Notes under the pieces: model-generated
Database searches by the model: none
Told to the model about the DNA's origin: nothing
The model's input: the letters and a program-made list of their open reading frames with translations, nothing else
Shown here: positions 26,499-34,252 of the stretch, piece after piece
Numbering within the stretch: the first letter of the stretch is position 1
How the letters are laid out: each line of letters begins with the position of its first letter
From: Elusimicrobiota bacterium
GTDB taxonomy: Bacteria > Elusimicrobiota > Elusimicrobia > Elusimicrobiales > UBA9959
NCBI GenBank assembly: GCA_022013385.1
Contig: JAKLQJ010000105.1
Span: 1-35,742, forward strand
Direction of reading: 5' to 3'
DNA: 35,742 bases
Program-made: the position numbers and the translations under genes

Positions 26499-28166
26499 TT
26501 ATTTCGCTTTAAAAGTATCTTTCAACTTTGAGGCTATTAAATCCATATCGCTTATAAGCCCTTTCTGCAAAGCCTGTATCGTGTTGAAATTTAATGCTTC
26601 CGCTAAATCAATGTCTTTTTCAGCGGCGCCGAGAATAAGAGCTATTCCTTCCGCCGCTATTTGAAGAGCCGCATTTTTGGCATAAACTCGGCTCATCGCC
26701 TGCCACACATTTCTATCAAATTTAATAGTTTCAGTATACTCGACGGCCGCCGCCCGTTTAGCGAATATGAACGCGAGTTCGGCCAAAGATATAAGTTTTC
26801 CAAGTTTGAATGTAATATGCTGATGACGAGTAAGTCTTTGCGCGCGGCATTCTTCCATTATAACCGCTAATGCCCTAGCCGCGAGAGCCGCCAAATCCGC
26901 TCCGACTTCGGGACTCTCTAAATGCAACGATTGCAAACTGTCGGCCATATCAATATAGTAACGGCCCCTGGTTTTCAAATGCTCCTGCCAACGCCCTCTG
27001 AAAATTGTCATTTCCATTACTTCATTGGTGCCTTCGTATATGCAGGTTATTTTCGCGTCCCTTTTAATTTTTTCAACAGAAAAATCTTTTGTATAACCGT
27101 AGCCGCCGAGCGCTTGTATGGCATCCTCCGCCGTTTTATTGCCGCTTTCGGTAGCCGCGTATTTCGCTATAGCGCCTTCTGTTTGAAGACCTTTCTCTCC
27201 GCCGTCAAGCCTTTCGGAAATCTCTTCAATATAAGCCCTTGCGGCTTCAAGATTTACGGCATTGGGAACTATCAGCTTATGAGTATAGCCCTGCTTATCC
27301 GAAAGCGGCCCACCGCCTTGAATTCTTTGCTGGCTATATTTTATCGCCACTTCAAGAGCTTCCCATCCGGCGCCAAGTCCAAACGCCGCCACCATTACTC
27401 TGGTATAGCCAAATACCGCCTGCGCTTGTGTAAGCCCTTGTCCTTCAACTCCGCCGATAAGATTTTCTTTCGGAATATAAGCATTATCAAAAGACAATCC
27501 CGCTGTATTGCTAAGCCTTATACCGTGTTTATCCTCGTGTTTGTTCGGCGAAAAACCTTCGGTTCCTTTCTCAACCATAAACCATGAAGAACCTCCCGGC
27601 GCCATTGCAAGAACGGAATATACATCCGCCACTCCGCCGTTTGAAATCCATTGTTTATTGCCGGTTAATTTATACCCTATGAGCTTGCCGTTTTTTAAAA
27701 CATGCTCGGCTCTTGTTCTTAAATTCACCAAATCGCTTCCGGCATCAGCTTCGGTGGCCGCATAGGCCACAAGAAGGTTTTCTTTGGCTATTCTGGTCAT
27801 CCATTTTTCTTTTTGCTCATCCGTGCCGCCGACGCTAAGAGGATCGGTTCCAAGAAATGTGGCAAATACGCCCGTTGCTATTCCAAGATCTATTCTCGCC
27901 AGTATTTCGCAAACTCTGTAAACATCAAAAGTTCCGCCGCTTATACCGCCATATTCTTTCGGAATGAGCAAAAGATGGACTCCCAATATTGACTGGTCAT
28001 ACATTTCTTTTAAAATTTCGGCGGGAAATTCATTATTCGCGTCTTTCTCTCTCAAAAACTCATGAAAAAGATTCTTCTTTGCGTAATTACGCAAACTATC
28101 CAACATAAGTTCTCTTGATATGGTATCCATACTCGGCATCTTATAACTCCTTTCAGAAATCAGCAA
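26499..28166 (-). CDS. Acyl-CoA dehydrogenase family protein with C-terminal extension
   Basis: LVAYAATEADAGSDLVNLRTRA, LTGNKQWISNGGVADVYSVLA, AEDAIQALGGYGYTKDFSVEKIKRDAKITCIYEGTNEV. Start may be internal (MPSMDTISREL). Confidence 0.94.
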   Translation of the reverse strand: MLISERSYKMPSMDTISRELMLDSLRNYAKKNLFHEFLREKDANNEFPAEILKEMYDQSILGVHLLLIPKEYGGISGGTFDVYRVCEILARIDLGIATGVFATFLGTDPLSVGGTDEQKEKWMTRIAKENLLVAYAATEADAGSDLVNLRTRAEHVLKNGKLIGYKLTGNKQWISNGGVADVYSVLAMAPGGSSWFMVEKGTEGFSPNKHEDKHGIRLSNTAGLSFDNAYIPKENLIGGVEGQGLTQAQAVFGYTRVMVAAFGLGAGWEALEVAIKYSQQRIQGGGPLSDKQGYTHKLIVPNAVNLEAARAYIEEISERLDGGEKGLQTEGAIAKYAATESGNKTAEDAIQALGGYGYTKDFSVEKIKRDAKITCIYEGTNEVMEMTIFRGRWQEHLKTRGRYYIDMADSLQSLHLESPEVGADLAALAARALAVIMEECRAQRLTRHQHITFKLGKLISLAELAFIFAKRAAAVEYTETIKFDRNVWQAMSRVYAKNAALQIAAEGIALILGAAEKDIDLAEALNFNTIQALQKGLISDMDLIASKLKDTFKAK

Positions 28167-28299
28167 AATTTAGTAACGGGTAGTCGGTAATTAGTAAAAG
28201 AGGAATTAAGCGATTGAGTGGTTTAGTATGTGGCGAAAATCACTATTCTTTTAATCGCTCATCACCCATTACTAATTATTATTTTCTTGCTTTCTGTTT

Positions 28300-29787
28300 T
28301 TATACTTTTTCAGCCTGAATCGCGGCAAGACAGTCTTCTATCTCTTTTTTAAGATCGTCGCCGTATTCCTCGTCTTTGATTGACGAAATATTTATGAGAA
28401 CATTTTCCGCAGCGCACTTTACAGCGGCATCCAAAAGATATTGCGCGCTTTTCCTGTCGGAAGCGACCGAAGAAGATATGGAATCCAAACCTCTAAGAAG
28501 CCTTAATGCTTCAACTGATAACTTAGCCGTTTTTAAAGGGACATCCGCGGCGTATTTAATGGCTTTCTGCATTTCGGTTTTTCTCTCCGCCGATTCCTTG
28601 GGCAATTTTCTTGCGGCCATAAACTTATCAAAAGCCGCCGAATCCTCGGTTACGCAATTCTGAAGCTCGCTTCTGAAAAAGCCGAGCTTTGATTTTGCTT
28701 CCAATAAAGCCGGTTTTTTGCTTTCATCAAGTTTTTTACTCATTAGAGTAATGCCTATAGCCATTTGCCCTAAAGCGCAACCCATGGCGCCTGAAATGGC
28801 CGCGGCGCTACCGCCGCCGGGAGTAGGCTCTGTATTGGCGAAAGCGTCAATCGCTATATTCGCTCCAACCTGCCATGAACCCATAAGATTCAAGAGCCTA
28901 TTTTCAAGCACTTGAGTCTCCGCATCAAAACTATCTATCTTTAGAGATTCAATGGCATATTTGGTAATGGCATCCTGTGAAGAAAGACCTATAAGCTCAG
29001 TATCGGTTATTTCTATATTTTCAGGTTTAATCTCTTTGGCTATTTCATCCACGACTTTTTTTATGGAAGTCGTATTATAATCGGTAAGCACGGTTGAAAT
29101 CTGGACTTGATTTTTGGATTCAAGAAAAATTGCCGCGCCGCGCAAACTAGGCAATCCGCCTCCTGAAGTTCTTATCTTTTTAGCCAATGCCTTGCCAAAT
29201 TCTATATCGGCAGTATTTAAATTAACATTGAAATTTATAATCTGCTGGCGCGCTCCGACCGCGGTGGCGCCGGCTGTCGGATGCATTTTATTTGGCCCAA
29301 AATCGGGAACTCTTTCAGGATTTTTTCCAATATCCTCTTTCATGCCCTCAAATTGTCCCTTGCGAACCTTGGCAAGATTCTTCCTAAGCGGATTTTGAGC
29401 GGCGCAATCATAAAGATAAGCCGGAACATTAAGCTCTTCGCCGATTCTCTTGGCAAGTTTTTTGGCAAGTTCCACGCATTCTTCAATAGTGGAACCCATT
29501 ATCGGAATAAACGGAGCCACATCCATAGCGCCCATTCTGGGATGTTCGCCTTTATGGCTATTTAAATCAATGAGCTCAACCGCCTTTTCAGTGGCCTTAA
29601 ACATAGCTTCAACCGCTGTTTCAACAGGCGCTATGAAAGAAAGCACCGTTCTATGGTGATCCGAATCTTTCTCAATATCAAGTATTATCACACCCGGAAC
29701 TTTTCTCGCGGCGTCAACTATTTGTTTTATTTTAACTTCATCCCTTCCCTCGCTAAAATTAGGCACACATTCAACGAATTTAAGCAT
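28300..29787 (-). CDS. ftcD: Fused glutamate formimidoyltransferase / formimidoyltetrahydrofolate cyclodeaminase
   Basis: N-terminal ECVPNFSEGRD...DSDHHRTVLSFIAP...HKGEHPRMGAMDVAPFIPI; C-terminal cyclodeaminase ANTEPTPGGGSAAAISGAMGCALGQM. Confidence 0.95.
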   Translation of the reverse strand: MLKFVECVPNFSEGRDEVKIKQIVDAARKVPGVIILDIEKDSDHHRTVLSFIAPVETAVEAMFKATEKAVELIDLNSHKGEHPRMGAMDVAPFIPIMGSTIEECVELAKKLAKRIGEELNVPAYLYDCAAQNPLRKNLAKVRKGQFEGMKEDIGKNPERVPDFGPNKMHPTAGATAVGARQQIINFNVNLNTADIEFGKALAKKIRTSGGGLPSLRGAAIFLESKNQVQISTVLTDYNTTSIKKVVDEIAKEIKPENIEITDTELIGLSSQDAITKYAIESLKIDSFDAETQVLENRLLNLMGSWQVGANIAIDAFANTEPTPGGGSAAAISGAMGCALGQMAIGITLMSKKLDESKKPALLEAKSKLGFFRSELQNCVTEDSAAFDKFMAARKLPKESAERKTEMQKAIKYAADVPLKTAKLSVEALRLLRGLDSISSSVASDRKSAQYLLDAAVKCAAENVLINISSIKDEEYGDDLKKEIEDCLAAIQAEKV

Positions 29788-29892
29788 AAACCCTCCGTAT
29801 TCTATTGTAGGCGCTACTGAACCTGTTCCATTATACTATTTTAGATTATAATATAGAAATCAATCGATTTTGTCTTTCGCAGATATACGGAA

Positions 29893-29941
29893 ATATGGAA
29901 AATAAGGAGATTCCTTTTTTTCGCCGTTTGGCGGAGGTGGG
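29893..29941 (+). repeat. 49-nt inverted duplication, arm 1
   Basis: ATATGGAAAATAAGGAGATTCCTTTTTTTCGCCGTTTGGCGGAGGTGGG; matches the reverse complement of 30852-30900 at 48/49. Confidence 0.92.
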
Positions 29942-30071
29942 GTTACAAAACTTCTTAGTACTACTATCTTGACAAAAAAATTTTGCAATCATAAGTAATT
30001 GGGTGTTCAGGATTTTTTGGCTGTGGATAATGCTGTTCCTTGTTGCCGAATTAACATAGTTGCTAACTACC

Positions 30072-30110
30072 ATAAAGCAAAAACCCGCTTTTGGCGGGTT
30101 TTCGCTTTCC
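30072..30110. terminator. Bidirectional terminator-like hairpin
   Basis: GCAAAAACCCGC-TTTT-GGCGGGTTTTCGC. Confidence 0.65.
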
Positions 30111-30310
30111 CTCAGTACTGGGGAAGTTCACAGGTCGCGATCCGCTATGGGAACGCACTCATACTCTAGCACATAAACCTTGACTTGTCAATCCCCCTGC
30201 CCGTTGTGGCAAATCAGGGATAAATTGAATTGTTTAAAATACTATTAAACGGTTTTTAGTTAGAGCCTATTTTTTTCTTTAATATGGCGCTTTCCTTCTT
30301 GTAATCTTTT

Positions 30311-30844
30311 TTATTGCGGATGCGCCTTTTTAAACTCTTTTATTTCTTCTTTATGATTATTTTTAAGTTCCCTAATCTCTTTTCTGTGCCGAGCCTTCAT
30401 CTTCACGCAAACTTTTTTGGATTCAAATAAATTCTTTGGGTCGGCATTTTTCTCTAAAGCTTCAATTTCTTTTCTTTGATTTTTTTTCAACTTAACCATT
30501 TCCATATTCTGAATTTTTCTTAATTCGGCAAGTGTGGTAACCCCACCACCTGCTTTCCTGCTGAAAGCGGGACTGTTTTTCATCCCGCCAAAGGCGGGAT
30601 AAACAGGTGGTGGGGTAATTTCAGGCTTCTCTTTTTCTTCAGATTTATTCTCAGCGTTTTCAGCTGATTCCATAGGATAATCTTTTATATCGCCTAAAAA
30701 ACTTTTTCTACCTTCAGTTACCGCTGTAGATTTCTCAACATTTTCAGCGCTTAAAGTTTCAGCTATAGCGGAATTCTTAATATCTTCCGCGCTCAAAATT
30801 GAAACCGCTAAAAAACCTGAAACCACAAATATCAATATTTTCAT
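30311..30844 (-). CDS. Hypothetical secreted, highly charged protein; coding region contains an IR element
   Basis: Signal peptide MKILIFVVSGFLAVSILSAED and Lys/Glu-rich C-terminus. Start set at the internal ATG because residues 1-18 of the listed ORF are encoded by the 49-nt repeat. Confidence 0.55.
   Translation of the reverse strand: MKILIFVVSGFLAVSILSAEDIKNSAIAETLSAENVEKSTAVTEGRKSFLGDIKDYPMESAENAENKSEEKEKPEITPPPVYPAFGGMKNSPAFSRKAGGGVTTLAELRKIQNMEMVKLKKNQRKEIEALEKNADPKNLFESKKVCVKMKARHRKEIRELKNNHKEEIKEFKKAHPQ
30540..30616 (-). repeat. IR element family 1, copy 2, inside the hypothetical secreted-protein ORF
   Basis: Minus strand: ACCCCACCACCTGTTTATCCCGCCTTTGGCGGGATGAAAAACAGTCCCGCTTTCAGCAGGAAAGCAGGTGGTGGGGT. 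Confidence 0.88.
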
Positions 30845-30851
30845 TTTTTTA

Positions 30852-30900
30852 CCCACTTCCGCCAAACGGCGAAAAAAAGGAATCTCCTTATTTTCCATAT
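30852..30900 (-). repeat. 49-nt inverted duplication, arm 2
   Basis: Reverse complement of 29893-29941 with one difference. Confidence 0.92.
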
Positions 30901-30944
30901 CCCCATATTCTCATATGTCCGTATTCCAATTTAATTAGTTTCCA

Positions 30945-31003
30945 ACCCCCGAGGAGTCCTTCGAAGCAACTCAACCACGATGTTCCGCAGCCACCTCGGG
31001 GGT
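30945..31003. repeat. Inverted-repeat element (ACCCCCGAGG...CCTCGGGGGT)
   Basis: Perfect 10-bp stem 30945-30954 / 30994-31003, followed by ATTTTTGCTTTT. Confidence 0.8.
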
Positions 31004-31048
31004 ATTTTTGCTTTTGTACTAATAACCTATTTCCGTATTCCCATATTT

Positions 31049-31092
31049 CCTTGTTGCCTAATTACCTAATTGCCTTTTTTTATTTTAACTCT
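31049..31092. repeat. 44-nt inverted duplication, arm 1
   Basis: CCTTGTTGCCTAATTACCTAATTGCCTTTTTTTATTTTAACTCT; 42/44 with the reverse complement of 34090-34133. Confidence 0.88.
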
Positions 31093-31108
31093 CAAACTCT
31101 CTCAGCTC

Positions 31109-32209
31109 TTAACTGTTTTTTATTATTGCTAAATTAGGTTTTACGCCTATGCCTTTTTTTACCTTGTCTATTTCGTATATTCCTGACCGCTTTATTATCG
31201 CGCCGCTGCTCATTATTTTATCTTTAACAAAGAACGGCGTATCCAAATCTATAAAATCAAAACCGCCAAGCCCGCCGGCGAAATGCGCGGCGCATAAAGA
31301 AGAGAGGGAGCTTTCAAGCATCTCACCCATCATAAGCTTAACATTTTTGATTCTAGCCAAATTATAAATTTCGCGCGCGCTAGCAAGTCCAAATTTCATT
31401 AGTTTTATGTTTATGGCATTGGCATAGCCATTTTTTATAATCTTAAAAGCGTCTTCAACCGAGGATACGCTTTCATCGGCGCAAACAGGCATTTTTAATT
31501 TGCCCGATAAAAACTTAAGCCCTTCATAATCTTCTTTCGCCGTCGGCTGTTCAAACACCAAAGGGAAAACCTGATACTTTTCAAGAGTTTTGATAAACCT
31601 GAAAGCTGTATTAGCGTCATAAGCGCAATTAGCGTCAAGGCAAATACCGGCCCCTGCGGCAATTTTGCAAACGCTAATAACCCTGTTTATATCCTTGTCA
31701 AAATCAACTCCCACTTTTATTTTGAAAATGTTAAAACCCTGCTCCGCCATTTTTTTTATAAAGGAATAATTGTTTTTTTCTCCGCCGATTACCAGCGTTA
31801 TATCGCTTTTAATCTTCTCGCATTTATCTCCGTAAAATTTCCACAAAGGAATATTCAAAGATTTGGTCAAAGCGTCTAAAATAGCCATTTCAACAGCGGC
31901 CAAAGCGCAACGATTTTTATCCAGCTTCTGCTCGGCAAACACAAATAGCTTAAAATAATCGGCAATGTCTTTTCCTTCAAACCACACGGCCGCCTTCTTC
32001 AAATTATTAAAAGTTAAACTCTGAGTCTCCCCCGTTATGTGATTTGCTAAGGCCGCCTCGCCAAAACCTTTAATCCCGCCTTTAAGCTCCGCCTCAAAAA
32101 GAATATTTTCAAGCCGCGCGTGACTGCCGCTTGAAACGGTAAAGGGCATAAACAAATCAGCGTGTAATTTTCTAACTCTGACTTTTTTTATAATGGTTTC
32201 TTTCATCAA
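31109..32209 (-). CDS. Dipeptide epimerase (enolase superfamily, L-Ala-D/L-Glu epimerase-like)
   Basis: FKIKVGVDFDKDINRV, LDANCAYDANTAFRFIKTLEKY...FEQPTAKEDYEGLKFL, VCADESVSSVEDAFK, INIKLMKFGLASAREI. Confidence 0.88.
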   Translation of the reverse strand: MMKETIIKKVRVRKLHADLFMPFTVSSGSHARLENILFEAELKGGIKGFGEAALANHITGETQSLTFNNLKKAAVWFEGKDIADYFKLFVFAEQKLDKNRCALAAVEMAILDALTKSLNIPLWKFYGDKCEKIKSDITLVIGGEKNNYSFIKKMAEQGFNIFKIKVGVDFDKDINRVISVCKIAAGAGICLDANCAYDANTAFRFIKTLEKYQVFPLVFEQPTAKEDYEGLKFLSGKLKMPVCADESVSSVEDAFKIIKNGYANAINIKLMKFGLASAREIYNLARIKNVKLMMGEMLESSLSSLCAAHFAGGLGGFDFIDLDTPFFVKDKIMSSGAIIKRSGIYEIDKVKKGIGVKPNLAIIKNS

Positions 32210-32214
32210 GGATT

Positions 32215-33369
32215 TTAAGGAAATATCTTTCGTTTGTCTCTATCACCTGTGAGCTTCCGCCCAATAAGCATCAACATGACAACTAAAATAAAAACTAATA
32301 CCGCTTGAAGAAGAAGAAAAATGGTTCCCAATGTGGAATTGGTATAACGCATTGTCCATGCGCTAAGCCCAAGACAAATATTAAGCAAAAAAATAAAGCC
32401 CACCGTGCTTTTAACTCCAAACCCAAGATTCATAAGCCGATGGTGGAAATGGTCGGTTGAGGTATATTCCAGCCATTCTTTTAAATTTTTGATTTTTCCG
32501 TTTTTTATTCTGGATATCGTAGTATAAATCATATCAAAAATAGGAATGCCCAAAATAAGGATAGGCGTGCTTAAAGCAACCATAGGATTATCCGTAGCCC
32601 AACTGCCGGCGAGAGCGAGACAACCTAAAATAAAACCTATAAAAGTGGAGCCTCCGTCCCCAAGAAAAATCTTAGCAGGCTGCCAATTGGTTTTCAGCAA
32701 ACCTATGCATCCTCCGGCCATAGCGGCGGATAAAAAAGCCACCATATGCTGACTGGAATTCCACGCGATGCCGAGAAATAAAAGCGAACATACAGCGCCC
32801 ATGCTTAAAGCCAAACCGTCTATGCCGTCCATAAAATTAAAAGCATTGGTTATTCCGACTAACCATATAATGGAAAGGGTATATGAAAAAATATCGCCGA
32901 ATGGCATTTGCAGAGTAAAACTGATTTGAAGACCGCAAAAAACAACGATTAAGGCAGCCACAAACTGCCAAAATAATCTTACGCGAGCCGTTAGACCCCT
33001 GATATCATCCGCCACTCCAAGAATAAAAATTATAGTTCCGCCTATAATTATTCCGACAATTTTGGGCGAGAATTGATAACTTCTGATAACTGTGAAAATA
33101 AAAGCCGCGTATACTGCAAGTCCACCCAGTCTCGGCATTGTCTTGGAATGAATCTTTCTCGGGCCGGGATAATCCATAGCTCCGATTTTCTTCGCCAAAA
33201 TCATGCTTAAAGGAGTTAATAATGCCGCAATAAATGTCGCGATAATAAACAAATAAAACCAACGAATTCCTGCTTCCCAAGTCCACGCTGAAAAACCGCC
33301 GACTGGAAATAAAACCATGAGAACCGCTACGATGACAAAATAGAATGTTGAGCTTTTTATTATTCTCAT
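32215..33369 (-). CDS. MraY/WecA/TagO family glycosyl-1-phosphate transferase
   Basis: HSKTMPRLGGLAVY, GVADDIRGLTARVRLFWQF, NAFNFMDGIDGLA, KIFLGDGGSTFIGFILG, DHFHHRLMNLGFG. Confidence 0.93.
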   Translation of the reverse strand: MRIIKSSTFYFVIVAVLMVLFPVGGFSAWTWEAGIRWFYLFIIATFIAALLTPLSMILAKKIGAMDYPGPRKIHSKTMPRLGGLAVYAAFIFTVIRSYQFSPKIVGIIIGGTIIFILGVADDIRGLTARVRLFWQFVAALIVVFCGLQISFTLQMPFGDIFSYTLSIIWLVGITNAFNFMDGIDGLALSMGAVCSLLFLGIAWNSSQHMVAFLSAAMAGGCIGLLKTNWQPAKIFLGDGGSTFIGFILGCLALAGSWATDNPMVALSTPILILGIPIFDMIYTTISRIKNGKIKNLKEWLEYTSTDHFHHRLMNLGFGVKSTVGFIFLLNICLGLSAWTMRYTNSTLGTIFLLLQAVLVFILVVMLMLIGRKLTGDRDKRKIFP

Positions 33370-34001
33370 CTTTTTAATAATAACTCCAACGACAATCTTT
33401 GAGGAACAAAGGCCTCTGCGTATTTAACCCTATTCTGATAACCCCTGAATATCGCGGCGCTTTTCGCGCTTTCTATAATTGATAAATTCTTGACCCTTGT
33501 CTTATAGACTTGTGATTTATGGCATTTTAAAAGCTGTTCTTTCTTAGGCATAACTCGGCCTATATCAAAAAAAACAGTCGGCAAAAAATTAAGCGTTGTC
33601 GGCACTTCATAGAAAAGAATATTCTTCATATACCGCGCCGCCGTTTCAACAGCCTTCGCTAAATTTCTATGGTCCTGGTGAGTATCTTCAAGATAGTTTG
33701 CAAGAATAATATCGGGCTTCACTTTATTGAGAGTCTTTTCAATAACCTGTATAAGTTCCCGTCCCATATTTACGTCGGTATCCTCAAAATTTCCGTAGAA
33801 TAGCGATGCTTTTAAAATCGCCGCGGATTTTTTTTGCTCAATCCATCTTTCATCACTATTGCCGCCGACATTCCCTTTAGTTATTACGAGAAGATTTATT
33901 TTATGGTTATCCTTAAACAGCTTATAAAGAACTCCGCCGCAGCCAAACTCAATATCGTCAGGATGCGCGCCTATGGCAAGTATTTTCATTGTATACCTCA
34001 T
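33366..34001 (-). CDS. PIG-L/LmbE family deacetylase
   Basis: AIGAHPDDIEFGCGG, EDTDVNMG, DTHQDHRNLAKAV, and a C-terminal YAEAFVPQRLSL hallmark. Confidence 0.92.
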   Translation of the reverse strand: MRYTMKILAIGAHPDDIEFGCGGVLYKLFKDNHKINLLVITKGNVGGNSDERWIEQKKSAAILKASLFYGNFEDTDVNMGRELIQVIEKTLNKVKPDIILANYLEDTHQDHRNLAKAVETAARYMKNILFYEVPTTLNFLPTVFFDIGRVMPKKEQLLKCHKSQVYKTRVKNLSIIESAKSAAIFRGYQNRVKYAEAFVPQRLSLELLLKR

Positions 34002-34061
34002 TAATCAAGCTACATTGCGTTATAAGTTAGCAAAATAATGTGCGCGGTATCAATGGGGAAA

Positions 34062-34252
34062 TAGTTTAGAGTTAAGAGTTAAAGAGTTAAGAGTTGAAAT
34101 AAAAAAAGGCAATTAGGTTATTAGGCAACAAGGGAATTAGGCAAACTCGCTAACCGGCTAACTGGAACATGGTGACTGGCAACTGGCCTGTCCCGCCTCT
34201 ATGGCGGGATGACTGGAAACTGGTGACTGATTACCTGTTACCTGTTTTATCT
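34062..34252. repeat. Block of heptad-phased degenerate repeats with several motifs (TTAAGAG, AATTAGG, ACTGGTG, ACCTGTT)
   Basis: Direct reading: gagttaagagttaaagagttaagagttg; ttaggttattaggcaacaagggaattaggc; ggtgactggcaactggcc; gactggaaactggtgactgattacctgttacctgtt. Confidence 0.8.
34090..34133. repeat. 44-nt inverted duplication, arm 2
   Basis: AGAGTTGAAATAAAAAAAGGCAATTAGGTTATTAGGCAACAAGG; inverted match to 31049-31092. Confidence 0.88.

Noticed and set aside
26922-27587. 221-aa plus-strand ORF
   Set aside because: Entirely antisense to the well-supported acyl-CoA dehydrogenase gene; composition is typical of a shadow ORF.
29846-30073. 75-aa minus-strand ORF
   Set aside because: Overlaps the 49-bp repeat arm and shows no protein-like motifs; probably spurious.
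29969-30110. Plus-strand sRNA (TTGACA at 29969 plus terminator at 30072-30110)
   Set aside because: The -10 candidate at 17-bp spacing (TAAGTA) is poor; not enough to call a transcript.
30105-30180. tRNA-like text (ggtcgcgatccgc)
   Set aside because: No complete cloverleaf, no acceptor pairing and no proper GGTTCRANNCC arm.
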